The position numbers and the translations under genes are program-made. A DNA stretch of 64,000 nt, from the NCBI RefSeq assembly GCF_000003195.3, contig NC_012871.2, forward strand, positions 58,457,802 through 58,521,801, written 5' to 3'. Source of the stretch: Sorghum bicolor. Its lineage: Eukaryota; Streptophyta; Magnoliopsida; Poales; Poaceae. Below the pieces are notes generated by a model. That model saw nothing but the letters and a program-made list of their open reading frames with translations. It was not told the DNA's origin and did not search any database. Below, piece after piece: positions 21,235 through 31,844 of the stretch. Each line of letters opens with the position of its first letter. Position 1 is the stretch's first letter.

Positions 21235-23667
21235 ATGGATCCAACAACTCAACAACAAATCGTTGAGCAAATCACAGCACAGATCACAACATCCTTGCAG
21301 CTGCAGCAGAAAGAGCAGATGAAGAAAATGCAAGAAGAGCTAGACAAAATGAAAGAACTCCTAGGTAAAAGGAGTCTTGAGTCTGATGGAGAAGGTGGAA
21401 ATGAAGATGCTAGCAAAGGGCCAAAGTCCTACAACAACACTGGGTTTGATTACAGCAGCTCAAGCAAAAATCCAACATTGCCGATGATCAATCCTGGAAA
21501 GCCACCTCCATTTGATGGTATAAGGTATACCGATTGGGCTCATAGAATGAAGTTGCATCTCATTGCAGCAAGATGCTGGGAAGTAGTGGACATTGGAGTG
21601 AATCCACCGCAAAATCCAAGTGAGTGGACTTCCGAAGATGAGAGAGACTTTCACCTCAATGCAACAGCTGCCACCTTGATTCTGCAATGTCTCACTCCGG
21701 AAGACAACAACAAAGTAAATGGTATGGTGAATGCTAAGCAGATTTGGGACACCTTGAAAGTGTCATTTGAAGGAGACAAGAGTGTAAGAGTAGGAAACAT
21801 TGAGCTCTTGCAAAGCAAGATTGAAAACTTTTGCATACTTGAGGGAGAAACAACAAAAGCCATGTTTGATAGGTTTATGTCATTGATCAATCAAATTAGA
21901 GCACTTGGAGCAACAACATGGGATGACAACTCTGCAGCAAGAAAGATTTGTAGGGTGTATAGACAAAGGAACAACATGCTCGCATCCGTTATCATGGAGA
22001 AGGACAACTATCATACTATGACTCCTCAAGAAATGCTAGCAAAGTTGATGCACCATGAAGTCTTGGATGATGAAGCCAAAGAAGCCCTAAATCAAAGAAA
22101 GAACATAGCACTCACAGCTTCACATGGAAGTGAGTCAAGTCATTGCAACAAAGGATGTTGTGAGCATAAGCACAAAGAGGATGATGATCTCGATGAAGAA
22201 CAAGCTATGCTAGTGGGAAACTACAAGAATTATCTGAGAATGAAGAAAGATAAGATGAGGAGATACGGAGGAAGCAAGCCATATAGGAAAAGGTTTTGCT
22301 ATGAGTGTGGTGACACCGGCCATCTTGCAGCAGATTGTCCAAATAAAGGAAAGAAGTCAAGGTACACCAAACAAAATGACAAGAAGTACAAAGACAAGAA
22401 GAAAGGGGAAGCTCACCTCGGGCAAGAATGGCAATCGGACAGTGACAGTGATGATGATGACAATGAGAAGAAGAGTGTAGCTGCCATCGCAGTACAAGAA
22501 GGATCCTCCCCAAACAAGATCCTCACCAACGCTGCCTCATCAACAGCACTCATCTCCGACATCCATTCATCGCCTAGGCTCTTCGCCAACCTCTCCGATG
22601 ACGATGATGACACCCCTACATGCCTTATGGCAAAAGGAGATAAGGTACAAGCTGACTTCTCTCCTCAAACCACTAGTGACTATAATAGTGATAATGAAGA
22701 TGATGAAAACTATGCCAACAATCTCATTAAGAAATATGGTAAAGCTGCTGCAACCAAAATTCTAAAACTAATATACGCTAATGACAAGCTTGAGTCATGC
22801 ATCGAGTCGCAAGGGGAATTGCTCCTAGAGGAAAGGGAGAAGAACCAAGGGCTCGAACTATGTCTCTCCAAGGAAAAGGAGAGGGTTGAGAAATTGGGTG
22901 TGGAATTGTCTTTAGTCAAGGACTCCAATGAGCGATTGACTAAGGAACATTCTTCACTCAATGGATCTTTGGCTAGCCTAAAGACTAATCATAGTTTGGC
23001 TCAAGAAAGCCTCACAAGCTTGACAACAAAATATCATGAGCTTGAACAAAACTATGAAAAGCTTTGGACTAGCACCTCTACCATTTCCAAGGATTCAAAA
23101 GCCTCCACAAGTAAAAGCTGTGAAACATGCATAAATGTTGATATAAATGCATGTCTCACTAACCTTGATGAGTTAGCCAAGAAGGACAAGGAGATCCAAA
23201 GATTAAACACAATTGTCAAGATTGGTTGCAAGTGCAAGGACAAGCAACCGGCAAATGTGTTCAAGGCATCAAGGCACCCCATAATCAAGGATGGCCTCGG
23301 ATACAGCAGGTATAGTGGTAGAGCCAATGGAAGAAACATGATAAATGGGGTGGCTTGTGTGAAGTTCAACAAGAGTGTGCCTCTTGTTGACCTTATTGAC
23401 AAAGTGAACAATGTTGTCACTCCTACAATCCCACTTGCAAGCAACAAGGACATCAAAAAGAAGCCAAGGGAAATGCCCAAGCAACAAGCGACTATTTCAC
23501 GCAATCATATTTGTGACTACATGTGTTGTTGGGATAAGGATGGCAATATTGTTGTGAAGTATGTGGGCGCCCTCAAGAAGAGACAAATCTTGAGGAGTGT
23601 TTGGGTGCCCAAATCTTATGTGTCTAACCCCCTAGGTTCCAACTCGGGACCTAAAACAAAGGCTTAA
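21235..23667 (+). CDS. gag: Sirevirus Gag
   Basis: ATG at 21235 (MDPTTQQQIVEQ) gives an 810-residue Gag ending in TAA at 23667. Residues about 5-45 are Gln/Lys-rich and helical. Residues about 85-290 match the copia capsid region (PFDGIRYTDWAHRMKLHL, IWDTLKVSFEGD). The CCHC zinc knuckle CYECGDTGHLAADC is at 355-368. An acidic Ser/Asp/Glu-rich segment follows, and residues about 480-640 form a long coiled coil (LIKKYGKAA, KEKERVEKLGVELS, TKYHELEQNYEKLW). The C-terminal extension beyond the knuckle is long, as is usual in Sireviruses. The frame is uninterrupted, so particles could be made. pol starts 7 bp later in another frame. Confidence 0.93.
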   Translation: MDPTTQQQIVEQITAQITTSLQLQQKEQMKKMQEELDKMKELLGKRSLESDGEGGNEDASKGPKSYNNTGFDYSSSSKNPTLPMINPGKPPPFDGIRYTDWAHRMKLHLIAARCWEVVDIGVNPPQNPSEWTSEDERDFHLNATAATLILQCLTPEDNNKVNGMVNAKQIWDTLKVSFEGDKSVRVGNIELLQSKIENFCILEGETTKAMFDRFMSLINQIRALGATTWDDNSAARKICRVYRQRNNMLASVIMEKDNYHTMTPQEMLAKLMHHEVLDDEAKEALNQRKNIALTASHGSESSHCNKGCCEHKHKEDDDLDEEQAMLVGNYKNYLRMKKDKMRRYGGSKPYRKRFCYECGDTGHLAADCPNKGKKSRYTKQNDKKYKDKKKGEAHLGQEWQSDSDSDDDDNEKKSVAAIAVQEGSSPNKILTNAASSTALISDIHSSPRLFANLSDDDDDTPTCLMAKGDKVQADFSPQTTSDYNSDNEDDENYANNLIKKYGKAAATKILKLIYANDKLESCIESQGELLLEEREKNQGLELCLSKEKERVEKLGVELSLVKDSNERLTKEHSSLNGSLASLKTNHSLAQESLTSLTTKYHELEQNYEKLWTSTSTISKDSKASTSKSCETCINVDINACLTNLDELAKKDKEIQRLNTIVKIGCKCKDKQPANVFKASRHPIIKDGLGYSRYSGRANGRNMINGVACVKFNKSVPLVDLIDKVNNVVTPTIPLASNKDIKKKPREMPKQQATISRNHICDYMCCWDKDGNIVVKYVGALKKRQILRSVWVPKSYVSNPLGSNSGPKTKA

Positions 23668-23674
23668 TCTTATC

Positions 23675-26600
23675 TTGCAGGCTTATTCCTCCGGTGGGCC
23701 AAGTTGGGTGCTCGATAGTGGATGCACCAATCATATGACCGGAGAGAAGAGCATGTTCACCTCCTTTCAACCAAATCAAACCACAAGTGAAAGGATTGTG
23801 TTTGGTGACAATAGTAAAGGAGATATCCTTGGTTTAGGTAAAATTGCAATTTCAAATGATAATTCCATTTCGAATGTTTTGCTTGTGGATTCGTTGGGAT
23901 ACAACTTGTTGTCCGTCTCACAACTTTGTGAGAAGGGTTACAATTGTCTCTTTACGGATAAGGGTGTGGAAGTCTCTAGAAGGTCGGATTCCTCTATTGC
24001 TTTTACGGGTCAACTAAAGGGCAAGCTCTATCTAGTTGATTTTTCAGCTAGTAGAGTGGGGTCCGAGACTTGTTTAGTGGCAAAATCTAGCATGGGCTGG
24101 TTGTGGCATCGCCGTCTAGCCCATGTTGGGATGAGGAACTTGGCCGATCTTCAAAGAGGTGAACACATCCTTGGACTAACAAATGTTTCTTTTGAGAAAG
24201 ATAGAATTTGCAGTGCATGTCAAGCGGGAAAACAAGTTGGAGCTAAGCATCCCGCGAAGAACATTGTGACTACATCAAGACCACTTGAGCTCCTTCACAT
24301 GGATTTATTCGGACCCAATGCTTACATAAGCATTGGAGGTAACAAATATGGTTTTGTAATTGTTGATGATTTTTCTCGCTTCACTTGGGTATTCTTTTTG
24401 AAGGATAAGAGTGAGACTCAAGGAATCTTCAAGAAGTTTGCAAGAAGGGCTCAAAATGAATTTGAAGTGAAGATCAAGAAAGTGAGAAGCGACAACAGGA
24501 CTGAATTCAGAAACACCAACATTGAAGCATACCTTGATGAAGAAGGCATCAAGCATGAGTTCTCGGTTGCATACACTCCACAACAAAATGGTGTAGTGGA
24601 AAGAAAGAACCGAACACTCATTGAAGCCGCAAGAGCAATGTTGGTTGAATACAAGATTTCCGAAAAAGATTATTGGGCAGAAGCGGTTAACACAGCATGT
24701 CATGCTATCAACCGCCTATATCTTCACAAGCTGAGGAAGAAAACTGCCTACGAGCTCCTAACCGGTAAAAAGCCTAAGGTGGATTACTTCAGAGTTTTGG
24801 GATGCAAGTGTTTCATACTTAATAAAAGATCCAAAAGCTCTAAGTTCGCACCAAAGGTCGATGAAGGATTCTTACTTGGTTATGCTACTAATCAACATGG
24901 CTATCGTGTTTTCAATGAGACCACCGGTCAAATTGAAATAGCGGTAGACGTGACGTTTGATGAAAGCGACGGCTCTCAAAAGGAGCAAGTCAGTGCTGAA
25001 ATTTTAGGTAAAGAAGAGCCATCACACCAAGTAATCAAAAAGCTTGCTACCGGTGAAGTGAAACCCGTTGAAGAAGAAGAAGATGATGCACACATGCAAA
25101 TTCCTCGTGACCCAAACCTGCATCATGGGTCAACCAGTACCCATGATAATGCTTCCACATCAAGAAGAGGTCATAACTCAAGAGAACAAGCTGGACAAGA
25201 TCCGCCTCAAGCACAAGAACCAAACCAAGATGGAGATCAAAATGTTGAAGATCTAGACTCTTCAATCAACCAAGACCATGAAGATGAAGATGATGGTCCC
25301 ATTCAAACAAGAACAGCGGTGACTCACCCAAGAGTCCATCACTCTATTCAACGGGATCATCCCGTTGATAGCATTTTGGGAGACATACAACGAGGGGTAA
25401 CAACACGCTCTCGTTTAGTTGGTTTTTGTGAACATTACTCTTTTGTCTCCTCTATGTTGCCAAATAGGGTGGAGGATGCCTTGGCGGATCCGGATTGGGT
25501 GATGGCTATGCAAGAAGAGTTAAACAACTTCACTAGGAATGAAGTCTGGTCCTTGGTGGAAAGACCCAAGCAAAACGTGATAGGTACCAAATGGGTCTTT
25601 CGCAACAAAGAAGATGAGTATGGCGTGGTCACTAGAAACAAGGCTTGATTGGTTGCCAAAGGTTTCACTCAAATCGAAGGTTTGGATTTTGGGGAGACTT
25701 ATGCACCTGTAGCTAGGCTTGAATCTATTCGTATATTACTTGCCTTTGCTGCTCACCATGATTTCAAGTTGTTTCAAATGGACGTGAAAAGTGCATTCCT
25801 AAATGGCCCCCTCTCCGAAACCGTGTACGTGGAGCAACCACCGGGTTTTGAAGATCCACATCATCCTGATCATGTATACAAGCTGGATAAGGCACTCTAT
25901 GGGCTTAAGCAAGCCCCTAGAGCTTGGTATGATTGTCTCAAGGATTTCCTACTCAAACAAGGATTTGAGATTGGGAAAGCCGATCCCACTTTATTTACTC
26001 GCAAAGTCAATAATGATATTTTTATATGCCAAATATATGTCGATGACATTATATTTGGTAGTACTAATGCGGACTTCAGTGAGGAATTTAGTAGGATTAT
26101 GACCAAGAGGTTCGAGATGTCCATGATGGGGGAGTTGACCTACTTCCTTGGTTTTCAAATCAAGCAACTCAAGGACGGTACATTCATAAGTCAAACCAAG
26201 TACACCACTGACATGCTAAAGAAGTTTGACATGGACAAGGCCAAACCCATAAAGACACTAATGCCAACAACCGGACATCTTGACCTTGATGGAGACGGCA
26301 AGGCCATTGATCAAAAGGTATATCGCTCCATGATTGGATCTTTGCTTTACCTTTGTGCATCTAGGCCTGATATTATGCTTAGTGTGTGCATGTGTGCAAG
26401 ATTTCAAGCTAATCCAAAAGAATGTCATCTCATGGCTGTTAAGAGAATCTTTCGATATCTTGTGTTCACTCCTAATCTTGGCTTATGGTACCCAAAGGGC
26501 TCCACTTTCACTCTACTTGGCTACTCCGATTCGGACTATGCCGGTTGTAGGGTAGAGCGAAAGAGTACACCAGGAACTTGCCAATTCCTTGGTAGGTCTT

Positions 26601-26989
26601 TGGTGTCATGGAGTTCCAAGAAACAAAACTCCATTGCCCTTTCCACCGCTGAAGCCGAGTATGTGGCGGCCGGCGCCTGCTGTGCCCAACTACTTTGGAT
26701 GAAGCAAACCTTGAGAGACTTTGGTTGTGAGCAAAGCAAGATTCCCCTCTTATGTGACAATGAGGGGGCAATCAAGCTAGCTGATAATCCTGTGAACCAC
26801 TCTAGAACAAAGCACATAGACATTCGACATCACTTTCTGAGAGACCACCAATCCAAAGGAGATATCGCTGTGCAACATGTGAGAACCGAATACCAGTTAG
26901 CCGATATCTTCACTAAACCTCTAGATGAGTCAAGGTTTTGTGCTTTGAGGCGTGAACTAAATATCGTTGATTCTCGTAACATGGCTTGA
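23675..26989 (+). pseudogene. pol: Sirevirus Pol polyprotein with one internal stop
   Basis: The frame carries, in order: a protease active site (WVLDSGCTNHMTG, D14-S-G); the GAG-pre-integrase HHCC finger (WLWHRRLAHVGMRN...CSACQAGKQ); an integrase core with D210, D273 and E309 at the canonical D...D-35-E spacing; reverse transcriptase with [20 protein letters not shown] and YVDD near 788-791; and RNase H (YSDSDYAGC...STAEAEYVA...CDNEGAI). A single TGA at 25646-25648 (codon 658) interrupts the start of the RT domain; it fits a CGA-to-TGA change at a CpG. The integrase motif around D273 reads SDNRTEF where SDNGTEF is usual. Both sides of the stop are in the same frame. Expression is probably by frameshift or splicing from gag, since the frames differ. 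Confidence 0.92.
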
Positions 26990-27171
26990 TGTCTTGCACA
27001 TACTTGATTGATTAGAAAGGACAAATCTTTGTGAAAAACTCTAGTGTCTTTCAAAACCTATTTTTCACATCTCAAGCTGGCCATTGTTTTGTAATGATTT
27101 GATGAAATCTGGCCATGATTGTTTTGTTTTTAAGTTCCCCACACTAAATTCATCATTAAGCGCTGTTTTCT

Positions 27172-27360
27172 GCCCTGCCCGTGGTACCGGCGCCTAGCAC
27201 CGGTGGTACCGGCTCCAGCCGGTGGTACCGGCCAAAGCCCGGTAGCACCGGTAGGCCAAAATCCCGCAGAATTCATCTCGCAGGTCTCTGGCCCGCCGGT
27301 GGTACCGGCCCCTAAAGCCGGTAGTACCGGCAGTGCTTTTTACTGCGGTATATAAGCCGC
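27172..27360 (+). promoter_or_regulatory. Divergent copy of the LTR U3 promoter upstream of the envelope-like gene
   Basis: After the pol stop at 26989 comes a block with six copies of the LTR palindrome (for example GCCGGTGGTACCGGC). A non-palindromic spacer, CAAAATCCCGCAGAATTCAT, matches the LTR's CAAAAATCCCGCAGAACTCAT at about 20112-20132. Both are followed by a CTCGCAG/TTGCGAG element, the palindrome, then AGTGCTTTTTACTGC (LTR: AGTGTTCTGTACTC) and a TATA box (TATATAAG, 27349-27356). Order and spacer identity show homology to the U3 end, not chance motif sharing. It could drive a separate envelope-like mRNA. Confidence 0.7.
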
Positions 27361-27590
27361 CCGCGGTTATTCTCCTTCTTATCTCTTACCCACCCGCCCG
27401 CCCCTTTCTCTCTCTCCAACTCCCGGCGGCGGCGGCTCTTCCCTTGCCCCGATCTCTTTGCTCCTCCATCTTCGTCGCCCGATCTTTGAGGAGGACCTTG
27501 CCCCAGCCGTGAGGGACGCGTGGAGGTCCTTGGTTGACTCCAAGACCCGTGGGTTTGCTTGGATTCGGCTCCTCTTCTTTGTGAAGTAAG

Positions 27591-27891
27591 GTACATCTTG
27601 AAGTTGCCCGATCTCCCAATGTACCTATCTTTAGGCCGATTCCTCGCAATCCTTTCTTTATCTTAGTGTGTTCTTGCCCCTAGAATGTTTTATGCACTTT
27701 TCCCGTGGTCGATTTGGTCGATAGGAGGTGATTTCCTTGCTCCACGGTGCCGCCGGTAGTACCGGCCCTAGGGCCGGAGGTACCGGCCCCTGTGAGCAAG
27801 GCAGTTCCTCCCATCGCCTTGATCGATTTCTTGTTACATTCTAGTATGGCCTTGTAACGATCTCTTGCTGCCCCTCTTTGTGGTGTTGTAG
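27591..27891 (+). other. Candidate leader intron before the envelope-like start codon
   Basis: A donor-like AAG|GTACAT at 27590/27591 and an acceptor-like TTGTAG at 27886-27891 lie in a pyrimidine-rich context, with the ATG two bases downstream. The segment is 301 bp and contains two more palindromes (27750-27790). Placement immediately before the ATG is suggestive only. Confidence 0.35.
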
Positions 27892-27892
27892 C

Positions 27893-29713
27893 ATGGATTC
27901 CGGCAAGCGCAAGAACCCTCCTCGTGGTGCTCGTCCTCGCTCCAGTGATGCCGATGGACGGTCTGCGGACCGGTCGGTGCGTGGTCGTGGAACTCCTTCT
28001 CGCAGTTCGGGTGCGGCTGGTGCTTCCACTGGTGATGAGGGCATTCCTGCCCCTCTTCACACCCACACCATCCCGTGTCCGCCTCCTTCCCATCAAGCTA
28101 GAGTTCGAAGCCAAGCTGTGCCTGATCCTGTGCAAGAGGAGGGCAGATCCATGGACCCCAATGTCCTTCGTCGCTCACCTCTACATCTCAGTGAGGTTGG
28201 TGCTCGTCGGACTCTCCAATGGCATCCTCAGTTCAATGCTCATGTCTGGAGGCCCTCTATTCCCTCTGGTACGTTGCCCCGTTTTGGTATTGATTACAAG
28301 AAGCGTCTTACGGACTTAAGAACGCAGCGCAGCGAGAACCCGTACAAGTTCATCAGGTTCGAGGGAGTTGAGGAGAGGTTTTGGTCTCAGTTTCACAATG
28401 ACTTTTATGAGTCCGTCCTCTACAAGGGCAGCAAAGCCACCAAAAATGGACCTCTTTTTCAGCACAAGTATGTGGTCCTCAAGTCCTTACAAGATTTCAA
28501 TCATCCGGAGGTCACTGCTTTGATTCAAAGGCTTGAAGAATGGCGTATTCTTCCTCTTATGACTCTTGAGAAGAATTGGAATGAGGAGATCCTCTTTCAG
28601 TTTTGGGCAACTTTGTGGGTCGATCAAGCCTCTAGGGTGCTGCATTGGATGACTCAAGGTGTTCACTATCGCCTTGATTTTATCACTTTCTCTCGTTTGC
28701 TTGGTTTTGATCACTTGGATCGAGATGCACCCCGGCTGTCTACCATTTTTGCTGAGGGGATTTCTGAGGCTGACATTGATGCTGCTGAAATGTACAAGCC
28801 AGGAGCTCATCCGGATCTCAAGGCCACTCACCTGAAGCCTTACTTCTATGTGCTGAACAACCTGATCCGCTACACCATTGACCCAAAGTTTGGAGATTCC
28901 ATTCACCTTCGTCAAGATGCTCCTAAAATTTTGGCTCGCTTTGGTGCTAATGGTGGCCGCTTTGGTGTCTCGGATTTCATGTGGAACAAGATTGCTGATG
29001 CGTCCGTGGATCCAAACAAGTACCTGCCCTATGCTCCATATCTGATGCATATTATTGAGCAAGTGACTGGCATGCAGTTCTCGCACCCTTGCATTCATGC
29101 TCCGGTCCGTGCAAAGCACTTGGGTCCTCCTCATGCTCCTCCTCTCAGTCCTGCTGGTGCTGCTACTCCTGGTGCTGCTACCCCTGGTTTTGCCACTCCT
29201 GCTGGTGCTGCTGATGCTCATGGTGAAGATATTCCTCCTCAGGGAAGCGGTCGTGGTCGCCGCAGTCCTACCCGTCATGCGTTGCAGCGGTTCTTCTCCT
29301 ATTTTTGCTATTGCCAAAAGAAGACCGATCAGCGTCTCCGTCGTCTTGAGGAGAAGGCAGATCTTCCTCCGTCCTCTCCTCTTCGTGAGTTCCAGGATCC
29401 CTATGATGAATATGACAACATGCACCGGACTTCGGCTGATGACGATGAGGAGCAGCAGGATCCTCCCTCTGCTTTTGATCCATCCTATGGTGGTGGGATT
29501 CCTGCTGGTTTCTCAATGGAGGACACCGAGGCTGGCTTTGCTTATCAGGATCTTTTTGGAGCTGCGGACGATGTTATCAGGGCCTCTGCTTCTGTTGCAC
29601 CCCCTCATGAGCAGTCCACCTCAGCTGATCCTCATGGTAAAGGTCCGTTGCGTACCTTCATCGACTACAGCGACGACGATGACGACGACGACCTTGGTGG
29701 TGGTGACGAGTAG
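27893..29713 (+). CDS. Envelope-like protein of the Sirevirus
   Basis: ATG at 27893 (MDSGKRKNPPRGARP) gives 606 residues ending at TAG 29713. Residues about 1-90 are basic and Ser/Pro-rich. Residues about 150-400 hold the conserved plant retroelement domain found after pol in Sirevirus and Athila relatives (ERFWSQFHNDFYESVLYKGS, EKNWNEEILFQFWATLW, VLHWMTQGVHYRLDF, FSRLLGFDHLDRD). Then comes an Ala/Pro/Gly repeat region, a short coiled segment (KKTDQRLRRLEEKA) and an acidic tail (SDDDDDDDLGGG). I see no clear signal peptide or transmembrane span, so an envelope role is by position and family usage only. The frame is intact, has no stop, and lies downstream of the U3-like block. Confidence 0.85.
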   Translation: MDSGKRKNPPRGARPRSSDADGRSADRSVRGRGTPSRSSGAAGASTGDEGIPAPLHTHTIPCPPPSHQARVRSQAVPDPVQEEGRSMDPNVLRRSPLHLSEVGARRTLQWHPQFNAHVWRPSIPSGTLPRFGIDYKKRLTDLRTQRSENPYKFIRFEGVEERFWSQFHNDFYESVLYKGSKATKNGPLFQHKYVVLKSLQDFNHPEVTALIQRLEEWRILPLMTLEKNWNEEILFQFWATLWVDQASRVLHWMTQGVHYRLDFITFSRLLGFDHLDRDAPRLSTIFAEGISEADIDAAEMYKPGAHPDLKATHLKPYFYVLNNLIRYTIDPKFGDSIHLRQDAPKILARFGANGGRFGVSDFMWNKIADASVDPNKYLPYAPYLMHIIEQVTGMQFSHPCIHAPVRAKHLGPPHAPPLSPAGAATPGAATPGFATPAGAADAHGEDIPPQGSGRGRRSPTRHALQRFFSYFCYCQKKTDQRLRRLEEKADLPPSSPLREFQDPYDEYDNMHRTSADDDEEQQDPPSAFDPSYGGGIPAGFSMEDTEAGFAYQDLFGAADDVIRASASVAPPHEQSTSADPHGKGPLRTFIDYSDDDDDDDLGGGDE

Positions 29714-29760
29714 TCTTTCTAGCTCTTCCTCGCAGCCTACCCTTTTTGGCACTTGCTGCC

Positions 29761-30277
29761 AAAGGGGGAGTGTTAGGCTTATATTTGCTGTAATAAGTTA
29801 GTTGCTGGTGCCCGTCTTAAACTTTCTTAGTGATGAACTATGTGTGGTGAACAAGAACTTCATTGTGTGATGGATGATTGTAAGCTAAACACTTATATTT
29901 CTCGTTATATCCTGCTTGTGTTAGCTTCTTTAGACTTTTGTTGGTGCAATGTTGTTTTGAATGGTTATTGTGAGTCCCTTGGTTCTTGCACAATCATTCA
30001 ATTTCTTCTTTTACTCTTTGTGATGTACCCTGTCATACGCATCACGGTTTATTTCTTGTCACACACACACTTTTTTAGGCACCCCACGGATTACAAAATT
30101 TAGGGGGAGCTTGATCTTAATGTATGCCATCTTGATATTAATCAAGATTTGAAATTCCAAATTCAATGCATACATTAAGGGGGAGCCCAACCTAATTTTT
30201 GGAATTCAAAAGCTCTACTTCTTTCAATCTTTTATAAGCCAAAGTTGGTTGTCATCAATTACCAAAAAGGAGGAGTT
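29761..30277 (+). other. Multiple polypurine tracts before the 3' LTR
   Basis: AAAGGGGGAG at 29761-29770, TAGGGGGAGC at 30101-30110 and AAGGGGGAG at 30177-30185 precede the terminal AAAAAGGAGGAGTT at 30264-30277 that abuts the LTR. Repeated GGGGGAG-type tracts between the last ORF and the 3' LTR are a described Sirevirus hallmark. Confidence 0.8.
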
Positions 30278-31844
30278 TGTAAGTGCATTCGCCCCCGGTG
30301 TGGGTTTTGATAATTAATGACAATCGAATTAGGAACTAACATGTCTATCAAGTGTAATCTACAGGTGTTAGTTCATGGATGGAATCAAACAAACACATTT
30401 GGTGAATCACAGCACCCCCAAAATTTCTTCATATAAGCGACGTTTCAACTCAAGGAGCTACCTAGTTTTATTTCTTGGTTGAGTTATAGGAAACGCCGCA
30501 CTATCAAGAGGGATGCAAATTGAGTCGGTAAGATGAGGATAAAGGTGCTCAGGTCATCTTAGGTCTTGCGCTTGAGAGACACACTTGCACACACGAACTT
30601 CTGGGAAGTTTCTTCTCTGCCAGGGTGAGCCGGTAGTACCGGCCCTCAGGGCCGGTGGTACCGGCAGTGCCAGCTCTTCTCCTGAGTTTTGCGAGAAATT
30701 GAACTACCGGTAGTACCGGGCTTTGACCGGTGGTACCGGCTACCGCCGGTAGTACCGGTGAAACGCCGGTAGCACCGGCAGGCAAAAATCCCGCAGAACT
30801 CATGTTTTGCGAGATTTTGCACTGCCGGTGGTACCGGCCTTCCACCGGTAGTACCGGCGCTGGCCGATAGTACCGGTAGGCCTTTTTCTCGCATCTTTCT
30901 CAGCTTTCTCACGTTTAGATCTAGGGGCGCCGGTGGTACCGGTGTTTGCACCGGTAGTACCGGCCAGTGTTCTGTACTCTAGTATAAATAGCTCTTCCCT
31001 CTTTTCTAACCGTTGGCTTGCTCATTCTAGCTACTCCAACTCTGAGAAAACAGTCTCCAAGCTTTGTCTCACCCACTCTCTCTCCCTCTTGCTCCTAGAC
31101 TTCATTTCTTGAGAGATTCGAGCTAGAGAAGTGAGATTAGAGAGTAGGGAGCATCGATCTGCGACTTGAGCACTCCGTTCCACGTCTTGCCGGTTTGGTT
31201 TGCATTTGTTACTCTTGGGTTCTTGGAACCCTAGCCGGCTAGGCGTTCTTCGTGGTTGCCCGTGTTGATACATTTGTGAGGGCACCCCGAAGTGTTTGTA
31301 TTACCCCTTGATTCTTAGTGGAAATATCAAGCCAACCTTTGTGGTTGCTTGAGGAGGAGACCTAAGTGGTCAGACCTTCGTGGTCACCTCAACAACGGGG
31401 ACGTAGGTACTCCTTAGTGGAGATTGCCGAACCTCGGGAAAAATACCTTGTCTTGCTGTGGAGGTAGCTTCGACTACCCTTGCTTGTGTTCTTTGTGTTC
31501 CTATCTCTCTTCCTTCTTTCAACAGGTAAACAAAGGTCGATCTACGTTTTGGTGAAGGATTGAGCTAAGGGAACTCCAACAACATCCTCCTCTATGCTTA
31601 GGAAAGTGGGGTAAAACTCAGATCTGAAATCTAAGCACTTTATACTCAGATTTCGTAGCTGTCTTAGGAAGTCGGTAGTACCAGCAGTTTGCGTCGGTAG
31701 TACTGGCTGTGTGACACCAGTAGTACCGGCCCAAACTGTCGGTGGTACCGACAGGCATTTGACTTTCGCAACTTGAGTTTTTGAGTTTCAGGTTTTTAAG
31801 ATACGCCTATTCACCCCCCCCTCTAGGCCAATTAGATCCTTTCA
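30278..31844 (+). repeat. 3' LTR of the Sirevirus
   Basis: Starts TGTAAGTGCATTCGCC and ends AGATCCTTTCA. It is nearly identical to the 5' LTR (about seven substitutions and one C insertion seen), with the same palindrome array and a TATA box at 30983-30990. Followed by TSD CACCA. Confidence 0.95.

Larger units (their letters stand above)
19605..31844 (+). mobile_element. Young Sirevirus (Ty1/copia) with envelope-like gene
   Basis: Long direct LTRs (1566 and 1567 bp), a Met-tRNA PBS, gag, pol in protease-integrase-RT-RNase H order, an envelope-like ORF after pol, and several polypurine tracts before the 3' LTR all fit the Sirevirus genus. A perfect TSD CACCA lies at 19600-19604 and 31845-31849. 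I counted about seven substitutions and one indel between the LTRs (about 0.45%), so insertion was within roughly the last 0.2 My (inference). One stop in pol is the main visible lesion. Confidence 0.95.

Noticed and set aside
28487..29425. 312-codon minus-strand frame opposite the envelope-like gene
   Set aside because: Shadow of the coding strand; Arg/Thr/Ser-rich without domains.
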